Assembly: GCA_028015205.1 (NCBI GenBank)
Contig: CM051519.1
Location: forward strand, 80,869,539 to 80,933,538
DNA from: Mytilisepta virgata
Taxonomy: Eukaryota > Mollusca > Bivalvia > Mytilida > Mytilidae
Length of the DNA: 64,000 bases
Reading direction: 5' to 3'
Below, piece by piece: positions 1 to 13,800 of this stretch. How positions within the stretch are numbered: the stretch's first letter is position 1; each line of letters begins with the position of its first letter. Under the pieces are notes generated by a model. That model did not search any database and was not told the origin of the DNA. It saw only the letters and a list, made by a program, of their open reading frames with translations. The position numbers and the translations under genes were made by a program.

Positions 1-607
1 GCCGATGAAGCTTTTTTGTTTATCTCATCTAAGGTGCTGTTAATTTATGTATATTTAAAATTTGCCATCCATTACTATGATGTCATTTGTTATTTTAATA
101 TGTTATGGTGTATTTAAATGGGCTGTTATGGTTGAAAAGTGTAAATAAAAGGGGGGGAATTAGAAAACAAAATTTAAGGGGGGAACAAATGAGTTTTGAC
201 AGGGGGGGTATTAGGTGCGTGGGGTAAATTAGAAATTTGGGGAGGGGGGTTAATTTTTTTCTTATTTCATATTTGATACAGCATTGCACAAATATCAAAA
301 TATTGCTATGTGTGAACAATTTTAAATTTTAAATTAGTTATTTCTGATTTACATATAACCACAACTAATACTGATATGTTTTGAATAGTTAAATTAAAAA
401 ATTCTTACGTTCTTAGACAACATTCATTATGTGTCAGATACCTGTGCTGTGTCAAATATTTACTAAACATCAAAATTCAGTATTGTATCAAACTTGAATG
501 TTGTGTTCTTGATTGCCCCAACTATTCAGTGTTCGACATCTGCGGTCGTATCTAGCTGCGCCCCGCGGAGCATTTTATTAGGTCTGCTCAAGATGAAAAG
601 TTCAATC

Positions 608-642
608 CAGGTGAGCGATACAGGCTCTTGAGAGCCTCTAGT
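608..642 (+). repeat. 3' end of hairpin/CTAG-terminated dispersed element
   Basis: A short fragment ends in the hairpin AGGCTCTTGAGAGCCT (622-637) followed directly by CTAG and T (638-642), preceded by GTGAGCGATACAGG. The same terminus recurs about ten times in this window in both orientations. Only the 3' end can be recognised here; the body upstream (about 524-607) is short and not tandemly repeated. The rest of 1-960 is AT-rich with a G-rich tract at about 150-255 and no gene that I can support. Confidence 0.7.
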
Positions 643-962
643 TCAATCTGGAAAACAAAATTTTATACTTGGCGATATTTCTGGCAACAAAATTTTTCAG
701 TCCTTTTAAAAAAAAAAAAACAGTGTCCTAAGTAGAAACATTTTGACAAGACAAGATAATTTATTGCAAAAAAAGATTTGAAAATCAGTAATTCGCACAT
801 CCCACTGTGATCCTTTACACTTGACTGCACAATTGTTTGACCACCCCCTGAGGACAATCACTAAGTTCATATTTAAATTATCCAAATTTTAATTAGGTAA
901 TTCAGGAGTCACGCTGGCATTCAAAAACTTGTCGCCAAAAAAAATGCCAAAGCATCATTTTT

Positions 963-1085
963 AGTATGAATAAAAGAACAATCATGTATGTTACAAAAAT
1001 GGGGAAAGTGACTTGGGGAACAAATTTGTTCCCCAAGTCACTTTCCCATTTTTGAAACATACATGATTGTTCTTTTATTCATACT
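963..1085. repeat. near-perfect 123-bp palindrome
   Basis: Two arms of about 61-62 bases (963-1024 and 1025-1085) are almost exact reverse complements with no spacer; I count about two differences. The centre reads GGGGAACAAATTTGTTCCCC. The right arm is also the left end of the larger fold-back element at 1025-1985, so this looks like an end-to-end junction of two copies of the same terminal sequence. Confidence 0.9.
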
Positions 1086-1985
1086 ATTTGAACCTGAAAA
1101 GTATTTGTGATTAAATAAAGTTTTAATGACAGTTAACTTTCATCTGATATGACCTTTATTTTGATGGCAAGCCAAATAAAACATCGATTGTTCCCTGTTC
1201 CACATGTGTTTGGTGATGTTAAACCAGAAGTGACAACACAAACTAAATGCTGATTGGAAATTTTATGATATTATGACTTTAAACACCTGTTGAAGGTGTT
1301 AAAAAGCATGCATATTTATTTTCATGACTAATAATTAAAATTACTTTATAAAAATTTTAATAATATAAATATCAGAGGGTGGTCAATCAATTGAGCAGTC
1401 GAGTGTAAACGATCTCAGCACATGCAAGTTATTAATTAAATGTTTGTTTACTGTTGAAACAACTGCTGTGTTTAGTAGCCTGATGTAAACTGTTCAATTA
1501 TCATATATAATTATACACTGACAAATGATGTTTCTTAGTCACGATTTAAAAAATTTTTCACATAAGTGCCCAATTTTTTTTCAAAAGAGATTGAAAAATT
1601 CTGTCGCGAGATTGAATAAAAAATCGCATTTGGTGAAATTGGCAAAGCCCAGCACCGTCCCTGTAATTTTATGAGTCATGAAAATAAAAATGCATGTCTA
1701 TCACCTTTAACAGGTGTTTAGAAGTTTAAATCATAAAATTTCCAATCTGCAAAGAATGTGATGTCACTTCTGGTTTTAACATAAACAAACACATGTCAAA
1801 ATCGATGTCTTATTAGGCTTGCTATAAAAATAGTAATTTCAAACAAAACTTATCTGTCATTAAAACTTTATTTCATCGAAAGTTCTTTTCCGGTTATGTT
1901 ATTTCAAGTAGTAATGAATTAAAGAACTATCATGTACGTTTAAAAAAGTGGGGGGGATTGGTAACTTGTCAAACAAATCTTGAAA
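1025..1985. mobile_element. fold-back (long-TIR) non-autonomous DNA element, about 0.96 kb
   Basis: The sequence from about 1025 to 1345 is repeated as a diverged reverse complement at about 1665-1985. Matching landmarks include AATAAAGTTTTAATGACAG (left arm) against its complement near 1856-1870, the AACACCTGTTGAAGGTG and CACCTTTAACAGGTGTT pair, and outer ends related to GAACAATCATGTATG and GAACTATCATGTACG. About 320 bp of unpaired sequence lies between the arms. There is no open reading frame, so it would depend on a transposase supplied elsewhere. Target duplications were not resolved. Confidence 0.65.
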
Positions 1986-2426
1986 CTGGCGACAAACGAG
2001 GACAAATATATCTAAGGAGCAAATGAAAAAAACATAATCCATTGGACAGACAAACCCGGGAAGACAAATGAACAACCACAACCACAACAATTAAACACTG
2101 AAAACTAAAAATCAATGAACAAGACGAACTCCTACATGTATAAAAACCAGGAGTGAACCTAAAATTATGCTTTGGCGATTTTTTGGCAAGAAGTTTTTGA
2201 ATGCCATTGCGACTCCTGTATTATGTGTACTACATGTACATGTATATAAAGTAACTTATGCTGTAATACAATGTACCTTATCATTAATGAATCTTACTTC
2301 TCCTTTGATTTGTTTACAATTAGACAAAATGTTTGTGACTTTCAAATAAATTATTTCTGCAATGATCATGCATGTACATGTATGACATGAATAAGAAAGG
2401 ACCATGTTGCATACTTTTATTGCATT

Positions 2427-2447
2427 TACATGTACATGTACATGTAT
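2427..2447. repeat. ACATGT microsatellite
   Basis: A short run of alternating ACATGT units; similar tracts occur at about 2228-2240 and 5449-5464. The flanking 2000-3290 is AT-rich with no supported gene and is probably upstream, 5'UTR-intron or promoter sequence of the gene that begins at 3354. Confidence 0.7.
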
Positions 2448-3353
2448 AACCATGGGAGATTGACTTGAACATTCGCTTACAAATTTAAAGAGTGAAGAAA
2501 ATTTAACCCCATTTGCATGTTATTTTTGGAAGACACTACAATGTATAAAGTCTCATTTTGATCTGTTAAATTTGGAGATTCCATTAGGAGGCTAGGTTGG
2601 CATTTATTAGTTCATCCTCAGAATTACATAAAGACATTTAGTACATTTTTGTACCATTTTGTTTGCCCTTTTCAAACCTGTTTATACCAAATAAAATAGA
2701 TATGGTTTGTGACCGTTCAAAATAATTAGAATATATGGTTTATTCCAAAATATTGAGTCAATATTGTTATACAGTGTATGTTTTCTGTATGGAGCACTGT
2801 CATTATTTTAGATCTTTGGTTGTAGTTTGTTAAATTGTTGAAATCAGTATTAAAGGTGCAATGTACTGATACATGTAATGCTTGTCTCATGGTGTAGTTT
2901 AACATTGTTACTCCTAAAGGAAGAGCATACAACATTCCCAAGATGTTATTCATCTATTACCACAGATGTGTCATTGAGGCATACTGCATATCATATAGTT
3001 GTTAAACATACATATAGTCCTTAACATATTCATTTTCATGTACAATGTTTATTTGATCCAAGAATTTATACAAAATGCACAATGAATTAGCATCTATATG
3101 AAAATGTAAGGATATGAGACTGGGGTAAGGATAAAAAATACAAACATGTCAGGCATAGTATTGAAGACAGGACAGGATTGCCAAATTATCTACAAGATTT
3201 TGCTTGAAACATATATAATTGCCAATATTTGAGCCAGATCAATTTTAAATTTTGTGAACATGCCTGTGATGTTGATTCCACATGTGATAAATGTTAAGAA
3301 ACATTGTTTTACTATTATTAATTTATTTTATTTTATTAGCTGTATGCCATCTT

Positions 3354-4825
3354 ATGAAAGAACAAAGGTTTCAAGAAGCAAATATGGTTTCTAATGGTAT
3401 GACTAATGGTAAATCTCCTGAGAAAAAGGAGCACCACAGTAAAAATACAAGTAATGTGCGAAAGCATCATACCAATGAATCTACAGATGAACAAGGAAAC
3501 AATTGCAGCTTGCAGAGTCCTGCTAAGGTTGATGCTAAACTTGAAAAGACATCTACAGGAACAGGGGAGAAAACTCCATCTAAAGAATACAGTAAAACCC
3601 CATCGAGGGATGGACATCATCATTCAAAGCATCATAAGCATAAACACAAACACAAACATCACAGTTCTCATGATGGCGAGAGAACACCAGTAAAACAAAC
3701 TGCAGGGGAATCAGTTGTACGAGTAAGACATACAGAAATACGAAATTCACCAGACATACGTAACTCTCCGTGTAAAACTGAAGATGATCCTATATCTCAT
3801 AATAGTATTAGAATCTTGGGCAAGAAAAGAATCCTTAATAATTGTGGTATTCAGGTTAATCTGAAGAGAAAGACTGAAAATAAGTGTATTCAAGTTAATC
3901 TGAAATCTTCTAAAGATTATACTTCTTCATCACATTCATCATCAAGTAAGCATCACGAGAAATCAAAAGAACATCATTCATCACGTGATTCTTCAAGTAA
4001 ACATCATGAGAAATCTAAGGAACAGACATCCTCATCATCACATTCTTCAACTCCAAGTAAACATCATGAAAAATCAAAGAAACATGGCAGCCATGAAGGA
4101 TCCAAATCTGAAGAGAAAACAAGAAGTTTGATAGATCTCATGCAAAATAAAAACACTGAATCTAGTAAAGACTACCGATATCGCAAATTTAAGAGTGCAA
4201 AATACGGTGACGATCCTTTTTCTAATTCCAAATTTAGGAAGTTGTTTCATTTGGAAAAGTGTCCAAACGGTGGAGCCCTAGTGCTTCATGTTTATCAGGA
4301 TGAACTTAGGAATCTGACGTCAGATGAAATGAAAAAGTTTGTATCAGAATATTTTGATTTTGTATATGGTGAAAATCCAGAGGGTGTTGCTAACTGTGTG
4401 ATGGGCATAGTTCATCGGTCAGCTGCCTACATGCCAGAATTTATCAATTACTTTGCAGAAAAACATCCCACTATGCATTGCAAAGCAGGAATGATGGGTA
4501 AATCTGACATAGAATCAACTACTATCTCAAAATATCGGGACAATATGATGAGTACATATAAAGATGGTACACATCGTTCAGGGCCTCTTATGCAGATTAG
4601 TGTTGTTGGTACTGTACATGAAGAAGTTGGTGATTATTTTCCAGAGTTTTTAGATGTTGTTGAACAAAATCTATTTCTGAAAGCTGTAATGCCATGGGGT
4701 GAACGATCCGTTGTAGCTGGAATGACTAGAAACTACAGTAACGATGGACCCATTTTATGGTCTCGTCCAGGAGAACAGATGGTCCCTACAGCTGACATGC
4801 CCAAGTCTCCTTTTAAGCGAAAAAG
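3354..4825 (+). CDS. RSBN1: RSBN1-like exon 1 of the coding sequence
   Basis: The exon is preceded by a T-rich acceptor ending in TTATTAG at 3339 and ends at AAAAG|GTATTT (phase 2). An in-frame ATG at 3291 would add an apparently hydrophobic leader (MLRNIVLLLL...), but that stretch translates the intron pyrimidine tract and should not be read as a signal peptide. ATG 3354 is the first start inside the exon, with another in frame at about 3384. The exon encodes the disordered N-terminus and the first part of the conserved core, from YGDDPF onward. Confidence 0.85.
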
Positions 4826-7800
4826 GTATTTTGTTACTAATTTCAATATAAACATCATTGTTATAATTTGAAATATAGAAAGACATGTCCACAATTATAT
4901 GTGTACATGTGTATTCACTTGTATGATACGTTTTATAGTTCCATTAGAAAATAATATTTAAGAGAAAATCAAAGGTACAATTTTATTATAATCATGATCA
5001 ATCCAAAGACAAAAATATATACAGTAGCATGAACACAGTTGAGGATTGATTTGAACAAACAAGTATTTGAGAAAGCATTAACAAAGGTTGACACTGATCA
5101 CTCCAAAGAAACCATGTTTGTATTATGGAAGGCTGTATTTAGGGGATTAATTCTTAACACAAAATCTCTACATAAACATGGATTACATTTTAAAGTAGTT
5201 CTCTGTCAGAATTTGTATATATATCCAGAGTTCCAGATACTTTTTTGAATTGGTGTAATTACCTTCAGTTTTTTAAGAGAGACGAGTATTTTAACTTCCA
5301 AACAGCAGGATCAAAGAGTAAAATGCATCTTTATATTGTACCATATTGAATCATTAGCATTGAGTCACACCCACATTAAAATTGTTTATAAACAATATTA
5401 TAATTCCTTACTGTCCATACTATGTCTTGTCAATGACAACTTCTCAATACATGTACATGTACATATTGTATTTTGGATATTTTAACAATAAAATTGTTTC
5501 TTCATGGAGAATATTTAATATTTTAAAGCACAAAGTTCGCATATATATTCGACGATACAACCGTCTTCTTCAGATGCTGAACGAAAAATGTCTGGAGACA
5601 CAAGTTGTTTATCACGACGTCATAGTTACGGCTGGCAACTAGACGGGATTCGTGATGCGAATTGACCAAAAAATCTTGAACTTCATACAATGAAATCAAG
5701 GGATCAATTCATTTTATACTTGTTAGAAAAATCAAATTCGGACATTAATCCCTTCTTGCTGAGTATTACACAGCTTTATAAAAAGGGACTCGCGTGTTCT
5801 CCGATATTCAATATCACTTTTTCTCGGGATTTCTATGCCGGCAAATTTAAAATTTTCAATTGAATGGCCTTTTGAATTAAAATGAATGGAGACGGGTTTA
5901 TCTTTTTTAGTCTTGTTTGTTCGTATATCTGAAAGATGGTTTTGGATCCGGTCTTTCAATTTAGTATCAGTTTCTCCAACATACACGATGTGTTTGCATT
6001 TTGTACAGTACACGGCATACACTACATTATGCGACCGACAATGAATATTATCATTCATTCGAATTATTCTTCCGGATTTTGTGTTACATTGGCCTCTGTA
6101 AATTTTGTCACATGTGACACAATTTCTACCGCACCCGTTCTGTTTTTTATCTTCCTTTTTACCGACTTCTTTATTTTTTAACACCTTCGATGTTTTCTGA
6201 TGTACAATCCTGTCTGATAAATTTGTATCCCGACGATACGCGCACATTGGCTGAGTTTTAAAAATTTTCTTCAAACGCGTTGATCTGCCTAGAAGATGGT
6301 GGTGTTTCTTTAGGATTTTCCCAACATCAGGTAGAGCCCGACTGTATGTAAGAACTATCGGGACTCTTTCTGGCATTTTGTTTTTGGATTTTTTACGGTA
6401 TTTTAACGTATCTTCTCTATTCTTCTCATCAACTTTTAAAAGCTGTTGCTCAACTAATCCCCCTGTATACCCCCTGTTCCTCAGCCTTTGTTTGATTTTC
6501 TTCCGCTCTTTTTGATAATCTTCTTCCTTTTCACAAATCCGTTTCACGCGGACGCCGAGCCCATAGGGAATAGATTTCTTTACCGTTTTCGGATGGTCCG
6601 ATGTTTTATGTAGGTACATGTGCTTGTCCGTTGATTTTTCGAACAAACTAGTAACTATAGACCCATTCTCCAGAGTGGTAATTGTATCTAGAAATTCTAT
6701 TTTGTTTTTGTCGTACCTTAGCTCAATCTTTATTCTCGGGTGTATGCTATTTGCTAGTGTATGGAATTCTTTCAGTTTCTCTTCACCATGTTGCCATACT
6801 CCCCATCCATCATCAACATACCTAAAGTAGACTAAGGGCTCAAAGGGGGATTGTTCTAGCAGTTTCTGTTCCCAACTTCCCAAATACGTACTAGCGTAAT
6901 TCATTCCTAGCCGAGACCCTATAGCAGTTCCATCTACCTGGAGATAACTTTTCCCATTAAAAGAGAAATTATTATTTTCAAGAACTAGTTTAATCATAGA
7001 GAGTACCTCACTCGAAGGAATGGACTGGTTCGGCCTTTTGTCAAGAGCTTCCTGACATGCTTGCAGACCTTCAGTTTTTGGCACACTGGGATACAAACTT
7101 TTGACATCCATACATTTTGGATAAATATTTTTGCTTGTCACATTTACCGGTATGTTGAATACAAATTATCAAACCATTACCAACATCTTACAGTTCTTAA
7201 ACATAAGTACTATTTCTACCATACATTTATGATATGAGATATGAGCTTGTTTCCTATTACACAGTCATAATATCATCCAAACTCAAACCCATCACTAATT
7301 TTGTGCAAGTTAAAGGGCAGAAGCAAGCCCTTACGTGTACATGTATAATGAGGAGAAATACTCTCAAGCCTTATGTTACTTTCTTATTTCAATAATAAAG
7401 CTCACAGGTAAATAAATACATGTATGTAATCAATATGCTTTGATTTATGAAATATATGTGGATATATGTGGATAGTTGTTGTGTCGCCTGCGGAACGCAT
7501 GGTCGACACAGGGATCACTATCTGTCGTCTTGCGTCTTGCGTCTTGCGTCGTCACACTTTTCTTCTATCCTCAACTACTCGTAAACCGCTCGAAGGATTT
7601 TGATGAAACTTTCTATGTGCATTAACCTTAATGCACAGGTGTGCATATATATTTCATTTTTAGAAAATTTTAATTTTTTTGGGGTAAAAATTGACATTTT
7701 TGCAAAAAAGGGGGGGGCAAAACTTCTATGCATGTATTTATTTACCTGTGAGCATTAACCTTAATGCACAGGTGTGCATATATATTTCAATTTTAGAAAA

Positions 7801-10800
7801 TTTAAAATTTTTCTCTGTAAAAAATGACATTTTTGAAATAAAAGGGAGGGGGGGGTCAAAACTTCTATCCTCAACTACTCCATAACCACTCAAAGGAATT
7901 AGATGAAACTTTCACTGTGAATTAATCTTAATGCACAGGTGTGCATATATATTTCATTTTTAGAAAATTTTAATTTTTTTGTTTATAAAAATGACATTTT
8001 TGCAAAAAAAAGGGGAGGGGGCAAAACTTCTATCCTCAACTACTCCATAACCGCTCAAAGGAATTTGATTAAACTTTCTCTGTGCACTACCCTTAATGCA
8101 CAGATGTGAATATTTATTCTATTTTTAGAAAAATTTAATTTTTTCTGTAAAAATTGACATTTTCTGAACAAAAAAAAGGAGGGATCAAAACTGCTATCCT
8201 CAACTACCCCATAACCACTAAAAGGAATTTGATGAAACTCTGTGCATTAACCTTAATGCACAGATGTGCATATATATTTCATTTTTAGAAAATTTTAATT
8301 TTTTTTTTGTAAAAATTGACATTTTTGAAAAAAAAGGGGGTGGGGTTCAAAACTTCTATCCTCGACTACTCCATAACCACTCAAAGCAATTTGATGAAAC
8401 TTTCTCTGTGCATTAACCTTAATGCAAAGGTGTGCATATATATTTCATTTTTAGAAAATTTAAAATTTTTTTTAAAAAAAATGACATTTTTGAAAAAAAA
8501 AAGGGGGGTCAAAACTTCTATCCTCAACTACTCCATAACCACTCAAAGCAATTTGATGAAACTTTCTCTGTGCATTAACCTTAATGCAAAGGTGTGCATA
8601 TATATTTCATTTTTAGAAAATTTTAAATTTTTTTTAAAAAAAATGACATTTTTGAAAAAAAAAGGGGGGTTCAAAACTTCTATCCTCAACTACTCCATAA
8701 CCACTCAAAGCAATTTGATGAAACTTTCTCTGTGCATTAACCTTAATGCAAAGGTGTGCATATATATTTCATTTTTAGAACATTTTAATATCTTTTGTAA
8801 AAATTGACGTCCGCAGGTGACACATGTCTTCCTTGGAAGACTCACACATTTTTATTTCAGACTGAACATGACTTTGGCGGCCAGAAAATGTTTCTCAAAC
8901 ATATATCTGTTATTTTTTAATGTATAAATGACTCTGATATACATATTTCTTGGGCTCTGGTATGCAAGATATCTCGTATTTTTATTAGAGAAATTATAGC
9001 AGTTTAGTTTTTAACCGGATTTTCATAGGAAAATATCGGTTATTAAATTGGTGATGTACGGCGGGCAGGCGGCCGGGCGAATGGGCGGGCGGACGGGCGG
9101 CTGCCAAACAGTGTCCGTGCAATAACTTATGAACTGTTCAACCAAAGCTTTTCAAATTTTAATATGTTGTTACTGATGACAAAATGGAGGTCAAGTTCAA
9201 TATTGACGATTTTCACTTTCACCGTTCAAGAGTTATGGTTCTTGAAAGATTGAAAAATGGCTTTTCCAGTGGTGTCCGTGTGATAACTTATGAACTGTTC
9301 AACCAAAGCTTTTCAAATTTTAATATGTTGTTACTGATGACAAAATGGAGGTCAAGTTCGATATTGACGATTTTCACTTTCACCGTTCAGGAGTTATGGT
9401 TCTTGAAAGATTGAAAAATGGCTTTCCCAGTGGTGTCCGTGTGATAACTTATGAACTGTTCAACCAAAGCTTTTCAAATTTTAATATGTTGTTACTGATG
9501 ACAAAATGGAGGTCAAGTTCGATATTGACGATTTTCACTTTCACCGTTCAAGAGTTATGGTTCTTGAAAGATTGAAAAATGGCTTTTCCAGTGGTGTCCG
9601 TGTGATAACTTATGAACTGTTCAACCAAAGCTTTTTAAATTTTAATATGTTGTTACTGATGACAAAATGGAGGTCAAGTTCGATATTGACGATTTCCACT
9701 TTCACCGTTCCGATATTGATGATTTTCACTTTCACCGTTCAGAAGTTATGGTTCTAAAAAATTGAAAAAAGGCAGTTCAAGTCGTCGTTTATAAAATAAG
9801 GTTATAATCTCATTGGCGTATTTCTTTCATTATTGACTTCATGATTTCTGCCTACCAACCCCTGCTTAACAAATGTGTGTGTACTTATATACTCTCAAAA
9901 ATAGAATATTTGTCACTTACTATAAATAGGAGGTCAAGATTGATTTTTGCCTTTCCATTTTTGAACCCTACAAAACCCTACAAAAATTCATTTATATTTC
10001 TTTACTTCATCCTGTTTGGGAATCCATATTTGCAAACATCATTTCCATGCAGGAAAATCCGGTTTGCTGTCATTCGACAGCCTCTTGTTACGAGATATCT
10101 TGCATACCATGCAAACTGTTGATATTGTCAATCACATCGGCAGGTTACCCTATCTTGGCTAGGTACTGAATCTCACCATCAGAGGTTTTTCTTTCAACTG
10201 CAGTGTTTTCCCTAGAGGGTGTATGCAGGGACCCCCATCCATTATTCTTAGGCCCCCATGCTTGAAATTTTTAAAACCCTATAATACTGGGTATATAATT
10301 TTTTTTTACCCCCATCCTTTCAGTCAATCCTCCTATGCTTCAAAAAATTTCTAGGGAAAACACTGTGCTGGTTAAAATTTTATTCTAATTTTTTGACTTA
10401 AGGATATTTAACTTCAGTATAGAAATGGCAAATGTTAAGATTGGGTACATGGTGAGAAAGGGTACTCAGACAGTATTTGTCAGCTTATAATGAAAACATC
10501 ATCAGAACACAAGGAAACTCTAAACTATCTCAATTTGATAACACTGAATTGTTCACCATCAGAAAAGAAATACAGAAAATGTCAGCAATTTGACAACCAT
10601 TTTTTATTACCCCTGAATTACCCCTAAACAAATTTATGATATGTACATGTATTTTATGGTATACAGAATTATTTACTTATAATAACAAACTCATTTGAAT
10701 TATCTTAGAGGAATGAATGAGCTGAAGAACTTATCATACCTACCTCGAGCCTCCGAGCCACGTGAAGTTTTGGTGGAAGATAGAACAAGGTGTCACGCAG

Positions 10801-13800
10801 ATCACGTTGGACAAGGATTTGACAGGCTAACCACTGCAGCTGTTGGAGTATTGAAGGCAGTAAAGAAGAGTGACGAGTATGTCTTTAAATTTTAATCTGA
10901 TTGAAGGCAGTCAAGAAAACTGACTAGTAATCTTTACATTTTAATCTGATTGATTAAATATGCTTGATTTGTGGAGTCATGTGATTCTGTAAATCTGACA
11001 GTAGGCAGCTGTGACATACGGTCGCCAAAGTTGGCGACCGTCTTTACGGCCAGGGCTCTAGGGTTGTTGTACATCGCGACAATACGACTCTCGACGCTTG
11101 TCTACATATTTTTAAAAGATTTTTTTTTCTTTTTGAATTTATTTTTTGTCAGTGAAGTAGCCGGCACTTGTATCCACCGTAAACAGCGGCTTTATGCCGT
11201 CTACCGGCTACTTTGGAAAGCCCTGTATATACCTTAAATACCTTAAATTTATTGATTAAAAGTGTACTAACAATATTTTTGTCACAATATATTTTACAAA
11301 TATTAGACATACATGTGTTACATATGTAAACAACAAAATAAGTATCACCATTTCAAATAACAACAGTGGAAAGCTTTTTTAATTGTCTAGTGACAAAGAT
11401 ATGTTAAAAAAATGTATTTTAAACAAACTAATGCATATCTACATAGGATATCAATACCGAACTTTAACTTCACCAATATTATTAAATTTTCAAGCCTGCA
11501 TTATTTTTAAAAATACTCTAATATTCTGTTAATCTTCATATAAGCTGTGCCTCGTTCACAAAAACCAAGGTACGAAGTTACTACTAAAAAGTATACGTAA
11601 AAAACCAAATGTAAATACAAACAGATGGCAGCACTTAAACTTACTTCAAAGTACTTCTATTGAAAAATATTATGCATTGTATGTTATATGTATTGCAAAT
11701 ATTTATATATTTATAATTCCATGCTGATTTTGTAATGTATTGTAGTACCTCATCTGACAGAGTGGTAAAAGATGTAATATGTTTTCATCCTGGGGATTTC
11801 CCTCAGCTTGTACAAAAGTTACAAATAGATCTGCATGAACCTCCAGTATCACAGGTAAAGTATAAGAATGCAAACAACAGTTTCGTATAAAATTCCAGTG
11901 ATTTTCCCTAAATATATGATGTCATAGGTATGGAATTCCCTCTATTTATAAGTTCTAGATATAGATTTCTGATTGTTTTTTGGTTTCATTATTTAAATTA
12001 GAGTCTTGGCTTTATTTTAAGTTTTAAAAAATTAATGAAATGTAAAAAAGTAATTATTTTTAGAAAAGTTTTATTAATGGGAGACTACTCTGAAAACATC
12101 CAAAAATAGTGTAGGTGAAAACACATTTTTATACCACTTCATGTAGCAATTTTAAAAGGCGGCGAATGTACCCTGAAACTACATGTGCTGAAACCAGTTG
12201 AATGTGTACTTTGGAAAACACATATACTCAGTTCTCTAAATTACGCAGGAATCTTTGCTAGGATGCTCTGAGGTTGGTCTGTTTTTGAAATATTTGAAGG
12301 GGGGAGGCCTATTTTTTGTCTGTTATCTTTCTGTAATGGTAAGAATTTGGAAAGGAATTCCTTAAAAATACTTATATACAGTGAAAGCTTGAAGAAATAT
12401 GTTTTATTTGATACATGGTTGTCTATGGGTATATGATAGAGCCAATTGTCCAGCTATCAATCTTTTGAGTATGTTCCTTCAATTCATGACGTCATGAAAA
12501 GTTCTAAGAAAAACTGTTGTGTGCACTCTAAATATGGGACTTTGGTTGATTGAAGTCGGGTGCCATTTTGTTTTGACATACTACATGAAAATGCAAATAA
12601 GTTTCGTATAAAATTCTAGGGGTTTTCCCCAAAATTATAAATAATGGGTAGGGATTTCCCTGTTTTTATAAGCAATGCATACTTAATTTTGATTATTTTT
12701 GTGTTTTATTATCTTAATGAAAACTTGAACTTTATTTTAGTTGTATAAAAATCAGAAACGTGAAAAATAAAATATTTATGTACCCTGAAACTATATGTTT
12801 TGAAAACAGAGTGAAATAGCCTTTAAAATATTTAATAATAACCTCTGAATTCTGCACATATTGTAGCAAGATTGGTAAAAATAAGCCAATATTTGGGGAG
12901 AGGGCTTTATTTTGTGGCTTCATATTGCAGCTGAAATTTGGTAAAATTATCACAAATGTTATATAGTAGAAAAGTTTGAAAAAATACAGAGACCATTCAT
13001 TCAAGACATCATATAAAAAACTGCAGAAAACTGTTGTGTGCACTCTAATGTTGACAACCTCGATTTCATAGAATGGTGTGATCTTGAAAATAAGAATTGT
13101 TACTTTTGATATACATTTTAAAATCCAATTATTCATTGCTGGCTGATACTGATTCTTAAAAAAAAGCACTGTGAAAGCCAAATCAAATTTGTGCATGCTA
13201 TAAACCAAAGTTTTCACAAAACTTCTCATTGACCTTAATGCTTTCTATTTCAGTGTGTTACCTGGGTGGAAGATGCTAAATTAAACCAGTTACGGAGAGA
13301 GGGAATGCGTTATGCCCGAATATGTTTACGGGATAATGACATTTACTTTATACCTCGAAATGTAATCCATCAATTCAAAACTGTCTCTGCTGTGACAAGT
13401 ATTGCTTGGCATGTTCGACTGAAGATGTACTACCCAGAGTTGGAAAATACTGGTGTAGAGATCAAGGAACACAAGCCCATAGCCAAAGATGAGGAAACTC
13501 CTATCAAAAAGCAAGATGGACACAAAGTAAAGCATGAAAAAATTACAAAAGAGTCAAAAAGTGAACATATTTCAAAAGATGCTAAGAAAGATCATAGAAA
13601 AATTGAAGTTAATGAAAAACTAAGAAATGGAAGTGAAAAGGGGAAAGAAACAGTAGAAGAAAATAAAGAAAAGGAGAAATTGGGTCAAAACAAATTCAAA
13701 GAAAAGATGATATTAGATGATAGCCAATTCAGTGGAAAAGAGAAATCAGATGAAAACATATTCAAAGAAAAGGAGATATCAGGTGGCAGTCAAGAAATTG

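Noticed and set aside
3336..3623. Antisense and alternate-frame ORFs over RSBN1-like exon 1
   Set aside because: They are shadows of the low-complexity His/Lys/Ser coding sequence.
8316..8807. 163-codon ORF
   Set aside because: It is a translation through three ~163-bp tandem units; the peptide repeats with the DNA unit.
9184..9757. Three overlapping 76-83 codon ORFs
   Set aside because: They are the same reading of a 161-bp tandem repeat, exactly 161 bp apart.
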